Positions 38,714 through 47,750 of a stretch of DNA of 64,000 nt are shown here, piece by piece. Origin of the DNA: Maritimibacter sp. DP1N21-5 (GTDB taxonomy: Bacteria > Pseudomonadota > Alphaproteobacteria > Rhodobacterales > Rhodobacteraceae); the NCBI RefSeq assembly GCF_019218295.1, contig NZ_JAHUZF010000006.1:2053649-2117648 (forward strand), read 5' to 3'. The position numbers and the translations under genes are program-made. Under the pieces are notes generated by a model that saw only the letters and a program-made list of their open reading frames with translations, was not told where the DNA came from and did no database searches. Numbering within the stretch: the first letter of the stretch is position 1; the number at the start of each line of letters is the position of its first letter.

Positions 38714-38735
38714 TTCCTCGCCGGAAAGGCACCTC

Positions 38736-39824
38736 ATGGACCGTTTTGCCGAGTACCGCGCCGCCGCCAGGGCGCTTGGCACCGACGCCGTCGCCCTCGT
38801 CCCGGGCGCGAATTTCGTTCGCATGATGGGGCAGGATTTTTCCACCTCCGAACGCCCCACCCTGATCGTCGTTCCGGTCGAAGGCACGCCCGCCGCGATC
38901 ATGCCGAACCTCGAGCTGTCCTCTTTTGCACAGCTGAATTTCCCCGGCGAGGTCTTCGACTGGCGCGACCAGGATGGTTATGACGCCGCATTTGCCGCCC
39001 TCGCCGCGCATCTGCCGCTCTCCTCGCTCGCGGTCGAAGGCCAGACGATGCGCGTCTTCGTTCATCACGCGCTTGCAAAGGCCTATCCCGGGCTCGCCAT
39101 CACCGACGGCGAGCGCGCGATTTCCGGCCTGCGCCTTGTGAAGACCGCCGACGATATCGCCCGCATGACTCGCGCGATCCGGATTTCCGAGGCCGCGCTT
39201 GGCGAGGTGCTCGCCGACGTTCGCGTGGGCATGACCGAGCGCGAGGTTGAAGCCCGGCTCATCGCCGCGCAATTCGCCCACGGGGCCGAAGGCATGGCCT
39301 TCTCGCCCATCGTGGCCGCCAACACCAACTCCGCACTCCCTCACGCCCACGCGCGCGACTATGCGCTTCAAACCGGCGATGCGCTCCTCATCGACTTCGG
39401 CGCGCAATGGGGCGGGTTCTGCGCCGACATCACGCGCACGGTCTTTGTCGGTCACGCGACCGACCACCAGGCCGCCGTCTACCAGACTGTCTACGACGCC
39501 GTGGAAGCCGGCCTTGCGGTCACGACGGCGGGCGTCACGGCGCATGAGATCGACGACGCGGTGCAGAGCGTCCTCGAAGCCTCGTCCTGGCCCGACCGGA
39601 TCCGCACCAAGACAGGGCACGGGCTGGGCCGGCAAGTGCACGAAGAACCCTACGTCATGCGTGGAAATCACCAGAAACTGCCCGCCGGGGCGGTTTACAC
39701 CAACGAACCGGGCCTTTACGACACCGCCGAATTCGGCATCCGGATCGAGGACGACGTGCTTGTCACCGACACCGGCTACCGGCTTCTGACGACCTTCCCC
39801 AAAACCCTGACAGTGGTGGGCTGA
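38736..39824 (+). CDS. M24 family Xaa-Pro peptidase
   Basis: A 362-residue aminopeptidase-P/prolidase-like enzyme. The N-terminal creatinase-type domain covers about residues 1-130. The catalytic domain has the metal-ligand series of true M24 peptidases: IDFGAQWGGFCADITRTVF (two aspartates), HGLGRQVHEEPYV (histidine), TNEPGLYD (glutamate) and FGIRIEDDVLVTD (glutamate). Active dinuclear metal peptidase is therefore likely, cleaving Xaa-Pro bonds. Its stop overlaps the dppB start (TGATG), so it is translationally coupled to the transporter and probably processes the imported peptide. Confidence 0.88.
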   Translation: MDRFAEYRAAARALGTDAVALVPGANFVRMMGQDFSTSERPTLIVVPVEGTPAAIMPNLELSSFAQLNFPGEVFDWRDQDGYDAAFAALAAHLPLSSLAVEGQTMRVFVHHALAKAYPGLAITDGERAISGLRLVKTADDIARMTRAIRISEAALGEVLADVRVGMTEREVEARLIAAQFAHGAEGMAFSPIVAANTNSALPHAHARDYALQTGDALLIDFGAQWGGFCADITRTVFVGHATDHQAAVYQTVYDAVEAGLAVTTAGVTAHEIDDAVQSVLEASSWPDRIRTKTGHGLGRQVHEEPYVMRGNHQKLPAGAVYTNEPGLYDTAEFGIRIEDDVLVTDTGYRLLTTFPKTLTVVG

Positions 39825-40831
39825 TGCTACGATATTTCCTGTCGCGCCTCCTGACCTTCGTCCCGACCTTCATCGGGGTGACGATCATCTCCTTCGCCTT
39901 TATCCGCGTGCTGCCGGGTGATCCGATCATCGTGATGGCGGGGGAACGCGGCATGACCGAGGAACGCTACCAGGCGCTGTCCGAGCAATTCGGCTTCGAC
40001 CGTCCGCTCTATGTCCAGTTCTGGGATTTCTTCACCGGCGTGCTTCGGGGCGACCTTGGAGAAAGCTATGTGACCAAGCGTCCGGTCTGGGACGAGTTCT
40101 TCGCACTCTTCCCGGCGACGCTCGAGCTGTCGCTCGTCGCCATCATCCTCGCCATCCTTCTCGGCATCCCGGCGGGCGTGATCGCGGCGGTGAACCGGGG
40201 CAAGTTCTTCGACCGCGCGCTGATGTCCTCGGCCCTCGTCGGCTACTCCATGCCGATCTTCTGGTGGGCGCTTCTGCTCATCATCGTCTTCTCCGGCAAC
40301 CTGGGCTGGACGCCGGTCTCGGGCCGGATCGACCTGCTTTACTACTTCGAGGCCAAGACCGGCTTCATGCTGATCGACAGCCTACTGTCAGGACAGGACG
40401 GCGCCTTCACCTCCGCCGTGCGTCACCTGATCCTGCCGTCGATCGTGCTGGCCACCATCCCGCTTGCCGTCATCGCGCGCCAGACACGGTCGGCCATGCT
40501 CGAGGTGCTGGGCGAGGACTATATCCGCACCGCCAAGGCGAAAGGACTCGCGCCGACCCGCGTCAACGGCGTTCATGCGCTCCGCAACGCCATGATCCCG
40601 GTCATCACCGTGATCGGGCTCTCGGTGGGCACGCTGCTCGCCGGCGCGATCCTGACCGAGACGATCTTTTCCTGGCCGGGCATCGGCAAGTGGATGGTCG
40701 ACAGCATCTTTCGCCGCGACTACCCGGTCGTTCAGGGCGGCCTGCTCCTCGTCGCGCTCATCGTCATGATCGTGAACCTGATCGTGGACATGCTCTACGG
40801 TCTCATCAATCCCAAGATCCGGAAACGCTGA
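39824..40831 (+). CDS. dppB: dipeptide-type ABC transporter permease
   Basis: A 335-residue inner-membrane permease of the DppB/OppB family with about six helices. It opens with LRYFLSRLLTFVPTFIGVTIISF. The EAA loop typical of binding-protein-dependent permeases appears in EDYIRTAKAKGLAPTRVNGV. It overlaps both neighbours by 1 bp (TGATG at 39822-39826 and at 40829-40833), showing tight coupling with the peptidase and dppC. Confidence 0.94.
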   Translation: MLRYFLSRLLTFVPTFIGVTIISFAFIRVLPGDPIIVMAGERGMTEERYQALSEQFGFDRPLYVQFWDFFTGVLRGDLGESYVTKRPVWDEFFALFPATLELSLVAIILAILLGIPAGVIAAVNRGKFFDRALMSSALVGYSMPIFWWALLLIIVFSGNLGWTPVSGRIDLLYYFEAKTGFMLIDSLLSGQDGAFTSAVRHLILPSIVLATIPLAVIARQTRSAMLEVLGEDYIRTAKAKGLAPTRVNGVHALRNAMIPVITVIGLSVGTLLAGAILTETIFSWPGIGKWMVDSIFRRDYPVVQGGLLLVALIVMIVNLIVDMLYGLINPKIRKR

Positions 40832-41730
40832 TGCTGAACGTATCCACCCTGACCGACGCGCCGAAACGCCCCGGACGCATGAAGGAGTTCTGGCGTTATT
40901 TCCGCGAAAACCGTGGCGCGGTGATCGGGATGTATGTCTTCGTCTTCTTCACGCTGATCGCCATCTTCGCCCCGCTCATCGCCCCCTTCGACCCCTCGGC
41001 CCAGAACCGGGGCGCGACGCTCGTCCCGCCCTTCTGGCAGGACGGCGGCTCGATCACCTACCTCTTGGGCACCGACCCGCTCGGCCGCGACATCCTTTCG
41101 CGCCTCATCCACGGCGCGCGTTATTCCTTCTTCGTCGGGGCCATGGTCGTGGTCATCGCCGCCTCCGTCGGCATCCTCGTCGGCCTCATCGCGGGCTTCG
41201 CGCCGCGCTGGCTCGACACGATCATCATGCGGGTGATGGATATCATCCTGTCGATCCCCTCGCTCCTCCTCGCCCTCGTGCTCGTGGCGATCCTCGGCCC
41301 TTCGCTCTTCAACGCGATGATCGCCATCGCGGTCGTGCTGCAACCTCATTACGTCCGTCTCACCCGCGCCGCCGTCATGTCCGAGCTCTCCAAGGACTAT
41401 GTGGTCTCGGCCCGCGTCGCCGGCGCGAAGCTCCCGCGCCTGATGTTCATCACCGTGCTCCCCAATTGCCTCGCCCCGATCATCGTGCAGGCGGCGCTTT
41501 CCTTCTCCAACGCGATCCTCGATGTGGCCGCGCTTGGCTTTCTCGGTATGGGCGCCCAGCCCCCGACGCCGGAATGGGGCACGATGCTGGCCGAGGCACG
41601 CGAGTTCATCCTGCGCGCCTGGTGGGTCGTGACTTTCCCCGGCCTCGCCATCCTGATCACCGTGCTCTCCATCAACCTGATGGGCGACGGCCTGCGCGAC
41701 GCGCTCGATCCGAAACTGAAACGGAGCTGA
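40831..41730 (+). CDS. dppC: dipeptide-type ABC transporter permease
   Basis: A 299-residue permease of the DppC/OppC family, ATG 40831. The N-terminal OppC motif FWRYFRENRGAVIGMYVFVF precedes helix 1. LLGTDPLGRDILSRLIHGAR is the signature after it, and the EAA loop is in KDYVVSARVAGAKLPRLMF. It pairs with DppB to form the channel. The frame is open far upstream inside dppB, but the overlap start fits the family. Confidence 0.94.
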   Translation: MLNVSTLTDAPKRPGRMKEFWRYFRENRGAVIGMYVFVFFTLIAIFAPLIAPFDPSAQNRGATLVPPFWQDGGSITYLLGTDPLGRDILSRLIHGARYSFFVGAMVVVIAASVGILVGLIAGFAPRWLDTIIMRVMDIILSIPSLLLALVLVAILGPSLFNAMIAIAVVLQPHYVRLTRAAVMSELSKDYVVSARVAGAKLPRLMFITVLPNCLAPIIVQAALSFSNAILDVAALGFLGMGAQPPTPEWGTMLAEAREFILRAWWVVTFPGLAILITVLSINLMGDGLRDALDPKLKRS

Positions 41731-41762
41731 GACGATGAAGCCTTCTCCCTTTCATCTTTCCG

Positions 41763-41800
41763 AAAATATGCTGGGGGGTCCGGGGGGCAAAGCCCCCCGG
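41763..41800. repeat. GC-rich hairpin intergenic repeat (copy 2) inside the dpp operon
   Basis: AAAATATGCTGGGGGGTCCGG leads into a perfect 9-bp stem CCGGGGGGC/GCCCCCCGG (41780-41800) with an AAA loop. Read on the opposite strand it has the same order as the element at 28241-28281: a hairpin, a C-run, then an ATATTT-like tail. It lies between dppC and dppD and splits an otherwise tightly packed operon by 126 bp. It is probably a mobile or dispersed intergenic repeat inserted into the operon. Confidence 0.55.
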
Positions 41801-41856
41801 CGGATCGGCCCGGCGCCAGCCGGGGCTAGACCCCGCACGACCAACGGAGGCCCCCT

Positions 41857-42831
41857 ATGACCCTCCTCTCCATCAGGAACCTCACCGTCGACTTCGACAC
41901 CGCCGGTGGTGCCTTCCGCGCTGTGGACAGCGTCGACATTTCGGTCGATCAAGGCGACGTGCTGGCCATCGTGGGCGAATCCGGCTCCGGCAAATCCGTC
42001 TCCATGCTCGCCGCGATGGGCCTTCTTCCCTGGACCGCAACCATCACGGCGGACGAGATGAGCTTTGACGGCCGAGACCTGCGCGGTATGTCCGCGCGCG
42101 AGCGCCGCAAGGTCATCGGCCGCGACATGTCGATGATCTTTCAGGAGCCGATGTCCTCGCTCAACCCCTGCTTCACGGTCGGCTTCCAGATCAAGGAGGC
42201 GCTCAAGACCCACCTTGATCTCGACCGCGCCGGGCGTCAGCGCCGCGCGGTGGAACTGCTCGACCTTGTGGGCATCCCCGACCCGGAACGGAGGCTGAAA
42301 GCGTTCCCGCACCAGCTCTCCGGGGGCATGTCCCAGCGCGTCATGATCGCCATGGCATTGGCCTGCAAGCCGCGCCTCCTGATCGCGGACGAGCCGACCA
42401 CGGCGCTCGACGTCACCATCCAGGCCCAGATCCTCGACCTGCTCACGGACCTGCAGAAGGAAACCCGGATGGGCCTCATCCTGATCACCCACGACATGGG
42501 CGTGGTGGCCGAGACGGCGCAGCGCGTGCAGGTGCAATATGCCGGGCAGAAGGTCGAGGAACAACCGGTGCGCTCGCTCTTCGCAGATCCGCACCATCCC
42601 TATACTTCGGCACTCCTTGCCGCCCTGCCCGAACGGGCGACAGAGCGGCATCTGCCGACCATCCCGGGTGTGGTCCCGGGACAATACGATCGGCCCAGGG
42701 GCTGTCTCTTCTCGCCCCGTTGCCAGTTCGCAGACGACCTCTGCCGCAACACGCCGCCGCCCGTGCAGCCGCCCGAGCTTGGCCTCGCCCGCTGCCACTA
42801 TCCCCTGACGAAGAAGGAGGACGCGGCATGA
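41857..42831 (+). CDS. dppD: dipeptide-type ABC transporter ATP-binding protein
   Basis: A 324-residue OppD/DppD ATPase. It has Walker [10 protein letters not shown], signature [15 protein letters not shown], Walker [13 protein letters not shown] and H-loop [10 protein letters not shown]. The C-terminal oligopeptide-transporter extension with a cysteine cluster is present ([15 protein letters not shown]...ARCHY), as in family members that bind an iron-sulfur cluster. It overlaps dppF by 4 bp. Confidence 0.94.
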   Translation: MTLLSIRNLTVDFDTAGGAFRAVDSVDISVDQGDVLAIVGESGSGKSVSMLAAMGLLPWTATITADEMSFDGRDLRGMSARERRKVIGRDMSMIFQEPMSSLNPCFTVGFQIKEALKTHLDLDRAGRQRRAVELLDLVGIPDPERRLKAFPHQLSGGMSQRVMIAMALACKPRLLIADEPTTALDVTIQAQILDLLTDLQKETRMGLILITHDMGVVAETAQRVQVQYAGQKVEEQPVRSLFADPHHPYTSALLAALPERATERHLPTIPGVVPGQYDRPRGCLFSPRCQFADDLCRNTPPPVQPPELGLARCHYPLTKKEDAA

Positions 42832-43778
42832 ATGCTGTCGTGACCGCCACGCATCTCGCCCGCCACTACGAGGTCGGCGGCGGGATGTTTCGCAAAACCG
42901 GCACGGTGCGCGCGCTGTCGGAGGCGACCTTCTCGATCGAGGCCGGCAAGACGCTCGCCGTCGTCGGGGAATCCGGCTGCGGAAAATCGACCCTCGCCCG
43001 CCTCGTCACGCTGATCGAGGAGCCGACCGCCGGAGAGCTCACCATCGACGGCATGGCCGCGACGCCCGACAACTGGGACAAGCTGCGACAGTCGGTGCAG
43101 ATCGTGTTCCAGGACCCCTATGGCTCGCTCAACCTGCGCCATCGGGTCGGCGCGATCCTTGAGGAGCCGCTGAAGATCAACCGGCCGAAGATGTCCGCCA
43201 AGGAGCGGCAAGAGAAAGCGCGCGAGATGATGGCGCTCGTGGGTTTGCGCCCCGAACACTACGACCGCTTTCCGCATATGTTCTCGGGCGGGCAGCGGCA
43301 GCGGATCGCCGTGGCGCGGGCGCTCATGCTCGAACCGAAGCTCCTCGTGCTCGATGAACCCGTCTCGGCGCTCGACCTGTCGATCCAGTCGCAGGTGTTG
43401 AACCTGCTTCTCGACCTGCAGGAACGCCTCGACCTTGCTTATCTTTTCATCTCCCACGACCTCTCGGTGGTGCGTCACGTGGCCGACGACGTCGTGGTGA
43501 TGTATCTGGGCCGCCCGGTGGAATTCGGCTCGAAAGACAGTGTCTTCGCCCATCCGCGTCATCCCTATACCAAGGCGCTCCTCTCGGCGACGCCCTCGAC
43601 CGAACCCAACCCCGAGAAGAAGCGGATCAAGCTCGAGGGCGAATTGCCCTCGCCGCTTTCGGTGCCCGAAGGCTGCCCGTTCGCGCCCCGCTGCTGGAAG
43701 GCGCAGGACAAGTGCCGGGCCGAAAGACCCGAGCTGATGGGCGAGCCACATCCCGCTGCCTGCTGGTTCCCGGAATAG
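42828..43778 (+). CDS. dppF: dipeptide-type ABC transporter ATP-binding protein
   Basis: A 316-residue OppF/DppF ATPase from ATG 42828, overlapping the dppD stop (ATGA). It has Walker A GESGCGKST, signature FSGGQRQRIAVARAL, Walker B LLVLDEPVSALD and H-loop ISHDLSVVRH. The C-terminal cysteine cluster (EGCPFAPRCWKAQDKC...AACWF) is complete. It is the last gene of the operon; its stop is 1 bp from the rhaK remnant on the other strand. Confidence 0.94.
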   Translation: MNAVVTATHLARHYEVGGGMFRKTGTVRALSEATFSIEAGKTLAVVGESGCGKSTLARLVTLIEEPTAGELTIDGMAATPDNWDKLRQSVQIVFQDPYGSLNLRHRVGAILEEPLKINRPKMSAKERQEKAREMMALVGLRPEHYDRFPHMFSGGQRQRIAVARALMLEPKLLVLDEPVSALDLSIQSQVLNLLLDLQERLDLAYLFISHDLSVVRHVADDVVVMYLGRPVEFGSKDSVFAHPRHPYTKALLSATPSTEPNPEKKRIKLEGELPSPLSVPEGCPFAPRCWKAQDKCRAERPELMGEPHPAACWFPE

Positions 43779-43779
43779 C

Positions 43780-44345
43780 TCAGTCCTTTTCGGGCGCACC
43801 GACCCGCGCACGCCAAGCCTCGCATAGGCGCGCAGGTCGGAGAGGTTCTGCGGCGGATCGACCGGCACACTGCGTTGCGGCAGCGCCTACGGATCCGCCA
43901 GAAGCGCGGCCCCGATACTGGTGCCGGTCGCGGAATGGGACAGGCGCACCTGTCGCCCGGCGACCGCCGCGAGCACCGCGAGGAAAAGGACGTTTCGGGC
44001 GAAGGGACCTTCCACGACGCTGGGACCATCCGCGCCGATGATCCCCAGGCATTCGGCCGTCATGAGCGCCAGATACCATTACCGGGCAACGCTCTTTTCG
44101 CCCGGTGTCATGCCCTGTTCGCTCCAACCTCCGCTGTGTCCCGGGAAGGGTCCGGAGCCGGGTTCGACCGAGGGCCGGAGGAACAGGTGCTCCCCGGCGA
44201 CCCGCGTCACGTCCTCGGGCGACGGCGTCGCCGTCTCGCCCTTCCGCCTCACGTATTCGCGTCCGCCCATGAAGCGCGCGCTCGGGGTCGGATCGTCCAG
44301 CCCGTTCACGTTGATCAGCGTATCCCGCGCCGGGTTGAGCCGGAT
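43780..44345 (-). pseudogene. rhaK: rhaK-like FGGY carbohydrate kinase remnant
   Basis: Remains of the C-terminal part of a rhamnulokinase-like FGGY kinase, spread over several frames. Recognisable pieces, read toward the kinase C-terminus, are DDPTPSARFMGGREYVRR (near 44270-44320), VEGPFARNVLF (near 43990) with SATGTSIGAALLAD (near 43900), and AWRARVGAPEKD at the very end (43780). Stops at 44079 and 43887 and at least three frame changes prevent a functional product. The N-terminal half is missing altogether, and the fragment joins directly to a rhaS remnant. No catalytic enzyme can be made from this. Confidence 0.75.
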
Positions 44346-44779
44346 GGGCGAGGTCGATCGGGTTCCAGATCGCGAAGGGCTTGGACGCCCCGCTGTCGAT
44401 GGCGCCAGCCATTTCGGACGGAAGGCCAAGGCCGGTCACGTTCACCTGCCCCACCTTGCCCGCGTCTTCCACCGCGCGCGCGGCGGCGACGATGCCCACC
44501 GAGGTCGGCGCGATGATGGCGTCGAAATCCGGGTAGGTCCTGCATCAGGCCGGTGGCTTCGCGACAGGATTTGTCCGCAAGGTCGTCACCATAGACGGTG
44601 CCCACGACTTCGATGCCCTCGTAGTTGTCCATCACCTTGTTCATCTCTTCAATCCAGATGTTCTGGTTCGTCGAGGTGGTGGTGGCGGACAGCACCGCGA
44701 CCTGACCGCCATCGGGCAGCTCATCTGCTGCGAGCTTCATGATCATGTTCCCGATCAGCGCGTTGGACGACGGGTGAGA
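44346..44779 (-). pseudogene. rhaS: rhaS-like rhamnose ABC transporter binding-protein remnant
   Basis: The middle of a rhamnose-type (LsrB/RhaS) periplasmic binding protein survives: SNALIGNMIMKLAADELPDG, then VVGTVYGDDLADKSCREATG, then, after a frameshift, GIVAAARAVEDAGKVGQVNV and GASKPFAIWNPIDL. The break at 44539-44540 is explained by a single extra G, since removing it restores QTYPDFDAIIAPT. Both the signal-peptide region and the C-terminus are gone, and the end runs straight into rhaK sequence. In intact loci rhaT, P, Q and U lie between them, so an internal deletion removed those genes. Confidence 0.78.
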
Positions 44780-45265
44780 AAGGACCCGCTGACCGGCGAC
44801 ACGGTCGAAGTCCTCTGGGTCAAGGGATCGGGCGGCGATGTCGGCTCGATCAAGATGGACGGTTTCGCGACGCTCTTCGTGGACAAGCTGAATGCGCTGA
44901 AGGGCCTTTGTCGCGGGGTCGAGCTTGAGGACGAGATGGTCGGCTATCCTGTCCACCCGCTATTTCCTTGTCTCGCGCTGGAAGGTGCCGAAGTCGGCAT
45001 CCGGGTCAACGAGGTCAATCCCGACGCGGTCCTGCGCGACTCCAAGATCTGGGAGGGCGAATGGCTCGACCAGCGCGCGTCGACCTATGGCACCGACAAG
45101 AAGGGACTCGAGGAAATATATCGCAACCGGTCGATGCTCAAGCGCTCGGTCCTGCCCGAAGACATTGCGGAAGCCGCCTACTGTTACGCGGCCGACGCTT
45201 CGGCTAAGTCGACGGGCAATATCGTGAACGTCGACGCGGGCAAGAAGGAAGCCTTCACCCGCTGA
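44774..45265 (+). pseudogene. rhaD: rhaD-like rhamnulose-phosphate aldolase/dehydrogenase with internal deletion
   Basis: A 163-codon open frame joins two distant parts of the bifunctional RhaD (normally around 700 residues). The N-terminal aldolase piece is KDPLTGDTVEVLWVKGSGGD through GVELEDEMVGY, and the C-terminal short-chain-dehydrogenase piece is IRVNEVNPDAVLRDSKIWEG through AKSTGNIVNVDAGKKEAFTR. The join, around residues 58-68, lacks some 500 residues including the aldolase metal site and the dehydrogenase Rossmann core. The 5' end is also truncated at the boundary with the rhaS remnant. The frame happens to be open but cannot encode the enzyme. It is transcribed divergently from rhaS/rhaK, as in rhizobial rha loci. 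Confidence 0.78.
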
Positions 45266-45287
45266 CCCGGCGAACATGTCATCGGTC

Positions 45288-45307
45288 GGGGGCGCAGCAC
45301 CGCCCCC
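45288..45307 (+). terminator. hairpin between rhaD remnant and lldD
   Basis: A 7-bp stem GGGGGCG/CGCCCCC with a CAGCAC loop lies 22 bp after the rhaD remnant and 22 bp before lldD. There is no T-tract, so it is more likely an mRNA-processing or stability element than a terminator. Confidence 0.35.
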
Positions 45308-45328
45308 GGACAAGCGGAGGGAACGCGC

Positions 45329-46474
45329 ATGCGTCTGGCGCAGTGCCACAATTTTCACGATTTCCGGCAGCTCGCCAAGCGCCGCCTGCCGGGACCGATC
45401 TTCAACTACATCGACGGCGGCGCGGACGACGAGGTGACGCTCCGGCGCAACTCGGCGGCCTTCGACACCGTCGATCTCGTGCCCCATGTGCTCCGGGGCA
45501 CGCCCGAGGTCGATCTGTCGGTCGAGGTCATGGGCCAGAAGCTCGCCCTGCCCTTCTACCTCTCGCCCACCGCGCTCCAGCGGCTCTTTCACCATGACGG
45601 CGAACGCGCGGTCGCGGCCGCGGCGGGAAAATACGGCACCATGTTCGGCGTGTCGTCGCTTGGCACCGTGAGCCTTGAGGAGCTGCGGCGCAAACACGAC
45701 AATCCGCAGGTCTATCAGTTCTATTTCCACAAGGACCGGGGCCTCAACCGCGCGATGATGCAGCGGGCCAAGGACGCCGGCGTGAACGTCATGATGCTCA
45801 CTGTCGACAGCATGACCGGCGGCAATCGCGAGCGTGACAAACGGACGGGGTTCTCGATCCCCTTCAAGCTCACATTGGGCGGCATGGCACAATTCGCGGT
45901 GAAGCCGGCCTGGGGGATCAACTACGTCACCCACGAGAAATTCGCGCTGCCCCAGCTTGACGAACATGTCGACATGGGCGGCGGCACCATGTCGATCGGG
46001 CGCTATTTTACCGAGATGCTCGATCCCACGATGAACTGGGACGACCTGGCGGAAATGGTCTCGGACTGGGGCGGAAAATTCTGCCTCAAGGGCGTCATCC
46101 ATCCCGACGATGCAGCCCGCGCAGCCGAGGCCGGCTGTGACGCGGTGATCCTGTCGAACCACGGTGGACGGCAGCTGGACGGGTCCATTGCGCCCTTCGA
46201 AGCGCTCGAAGGCATTGTGGATCAGGTGGGCGACAGGCTCGAGGTGATCATGGACTCCGGCATCCAGCGCGGCACCCACATCGTCAAGGCGCTGGCCATG
46301 GGAGCGAAAGCCGTTGGGATCGGTCGGGGATACCTCTTTCCCCTCGCCGCGGCCGGGCAGGCCGGGGTTGAACGGATGGTCGGCCTCCTGAAGGACGAGG
46401 TCGAACGGGACATGCGCCTGATGGGCGTCTCGAAGGTCGCGGATCTGAGCCGCGACATGCTGCGCAAACGATAA
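45329..46474 (+). CDS. lldD: L-lactate dehydrogenase (FMN, LldD-type alpha-hydroxy-acid oxidase family)
   Basis: A full-length 381-residue FMN-dependent alpha-hydroxy-acid dehydrogenase. The FMN-binding opening LPGPIFNYIDGGADDEVTLR, FYLSPTALQRLFHHDGE, the lysine-containing FCLKGVIHPDDAARA, the catalytic SNHGGRQLDGS and the phosphate-binding MGAKAVGIGRGYLFPLA are all intact. It oxidises L-lactate to pyruvate, probably feeding electrons to the quinone pool. In rhamnose breakdown RhaD converts lactaldehyde to lactate, so an lldD between rhaD and rhaI would finish the pathway. Here all the surrounding rha genes are broken while this one is not, so it may have been kept for lactate use. Confidence 0.9.
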   Translation: MRLAQCHNFHDFRQLAKRRLPGPIFNYIDGGADDEVTLRRNSAAFDTVDLVPHVLRGTPEVDLSVEVMGQKLALPFYLSPTALQRLFHHDGERAVAAAAGKYGTMFGVSSLGTVSLEELRRKHDNPQVYQFYFHKDRGLNRAMMQRAKDAGVNVMMLTVDSMTGGNRERDKRTGFSIPFKLTLGGMAQFAVKPAWGINYVTHEKFALPQLDEHVDMGGGTMSIGRYFTEMLDPTMNWDDLAEMVSDWGGKFCLKGVIHPDDAARAAEAGCDAVILSNHGGRQLDGSIAPFEALEGIVDQVGDRLEVIMDSGIQRGTHIVKALAMGAKAVGIGRGYLFPLAAAGQAGVERMVGLLKDEVERDMRLMGVSKVADLSRDMLRKR

Positions 46475-46502
46475 TCGCCGGCCCCGCCGGCAGGGAGACG
46501 AG

Positions 46503-47728
46503 ATGAGCTACAGTTCCGCAAAGGACGCCTTCGCCGAATGGGGCGTGGACACCGAAGCCGCTATGGACGCGCTGGGGCAGATCCCGATTTCGGTGCACTG
46601 CTGGCAGGGTGACGACGTCGTCGGCTTCGAGAAAAAGAGCGGCTCCTCCGGCGGCGGCATCCAGGCAACCGGCACCCATCCGGGCCGCGCCCGCACCCCG
46701 GACGAGCTTCGCGCCGACCTCGAATTCGGCTACGGCATGATCCCGGGTAGGCACGGGCTGAACCTTCACGCCTCTACCTCGACACCGTGGAGGCACCCGA
46801 CCGAGACGAGATCGGGTTCCGCCATTTCACGCCCTGGGTCGACTGTGCCCGCGATCAGGGGATCGGGCTCGACTTCAACCCGACGTTCTTCGCCCACGCC
46901 AAGGCCGACGATAACCTGACCCTGAGCCACCCGGACAAGGGCATCCGCGACTTCTGGAACGAACATGGCACATGCTGTCGCGACATCGCCGCACAGATGA
47001 GGGCCGCCCAAGGCACGCCTGCGGTCAACAACATCCGGCTGCCGGACGGGTAGGGACAACCCGGTCGACCGCATGACGGCATGCCGGCGACTTGAAGCCT
47101 CGCTCGACGCGATGTTCGCGCCGGAACACGACAAGGCGCATCTGCTCGATGCCGTGGAATCCAAGCTCTTCGGGATCGGGGTCGAAGCCATGACCGTCGA
47201 TTGCCACGAGTTCTACATATGCTACGCGATCCCCAAGGGCACGCTCCTGTGCCTCGACATGGGTCACTTCCATCCGACCGAGAACATCGCCGACAAACAT
47301 TCCGCCGTGGCCCTGTCGGTGGACGAGCTCCTGCTCCATGTCTCGGGACCTATGCGTTGGGATTCCGATCACGTCGTCCATCTGGACGATGCGATCCGCG
47401 CCATGGCGCAAGAGCTGGTCTTCGGCGACCTTCTGGGCCGGACCCGCATCGGGCTCGACTTCTTCGACGCTACAATCAGCCGGACGGCCGCCTGGGTCAT
47501 CGGCGTGCGCAACATGCAATAGGCGCTCCTGATGCCGCAGACCCGCCTCAAGGCCGCAGAAGAAGCGCTCGACTTCACCACCGGCTCGTTCTGACCGAGG
47601 AGCTGAAGGATCTGCCCTTCAGCGCGGTCTGGGCCGAGTTCTGCGCGCGAAACGACCGTCCGACCGGCAAGGCATTGACCGGGGAACTGGACGGGTATCA
47701 GGCGAAGGTGTCAGCTCGGGGCGCCTGA
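46503..47728 (+). pseudogene. rhaI: rhaI-like L-rhamnose isomerase, multiply frameshifted
   Basis: The whole length of an L-rhamnose isomerase (about 400-430 residues) can be followed but only by changing frame. It starts MSYSSAKDAFAEWGVDTEAA and QIPISVHCWQGDDVVGFE. A frameshift near 46770 leads to LDTVEAPDRDEIGF and GIGLDFNPTFFAHAKADD. A second near 47050 leads to ACRRLEASLDAMFA, VDCHEFYICYAIPKGTLLC and the metal-binding GHFHPTENIADKH. A TAG follows RNMQ at 47519-47521, and another frameshift near 47580 leads to LVLTEELKDLPFSAVW to the end. At least three indels and one nonsense change make it inactive. Metal-site residues are still recognisable, suggesting recent decay. Confidence 0.85.
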
Positions 47729-47750
47729 CGGACGAGTGCATTGGCAAGCC

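Noticed and set aside
44774..45265. RhaD fragment as a functional small enzyme
   Set aside because: Although the frame is open, it joins the aldolase start to the dehydrogenase end and lacks both active sites.
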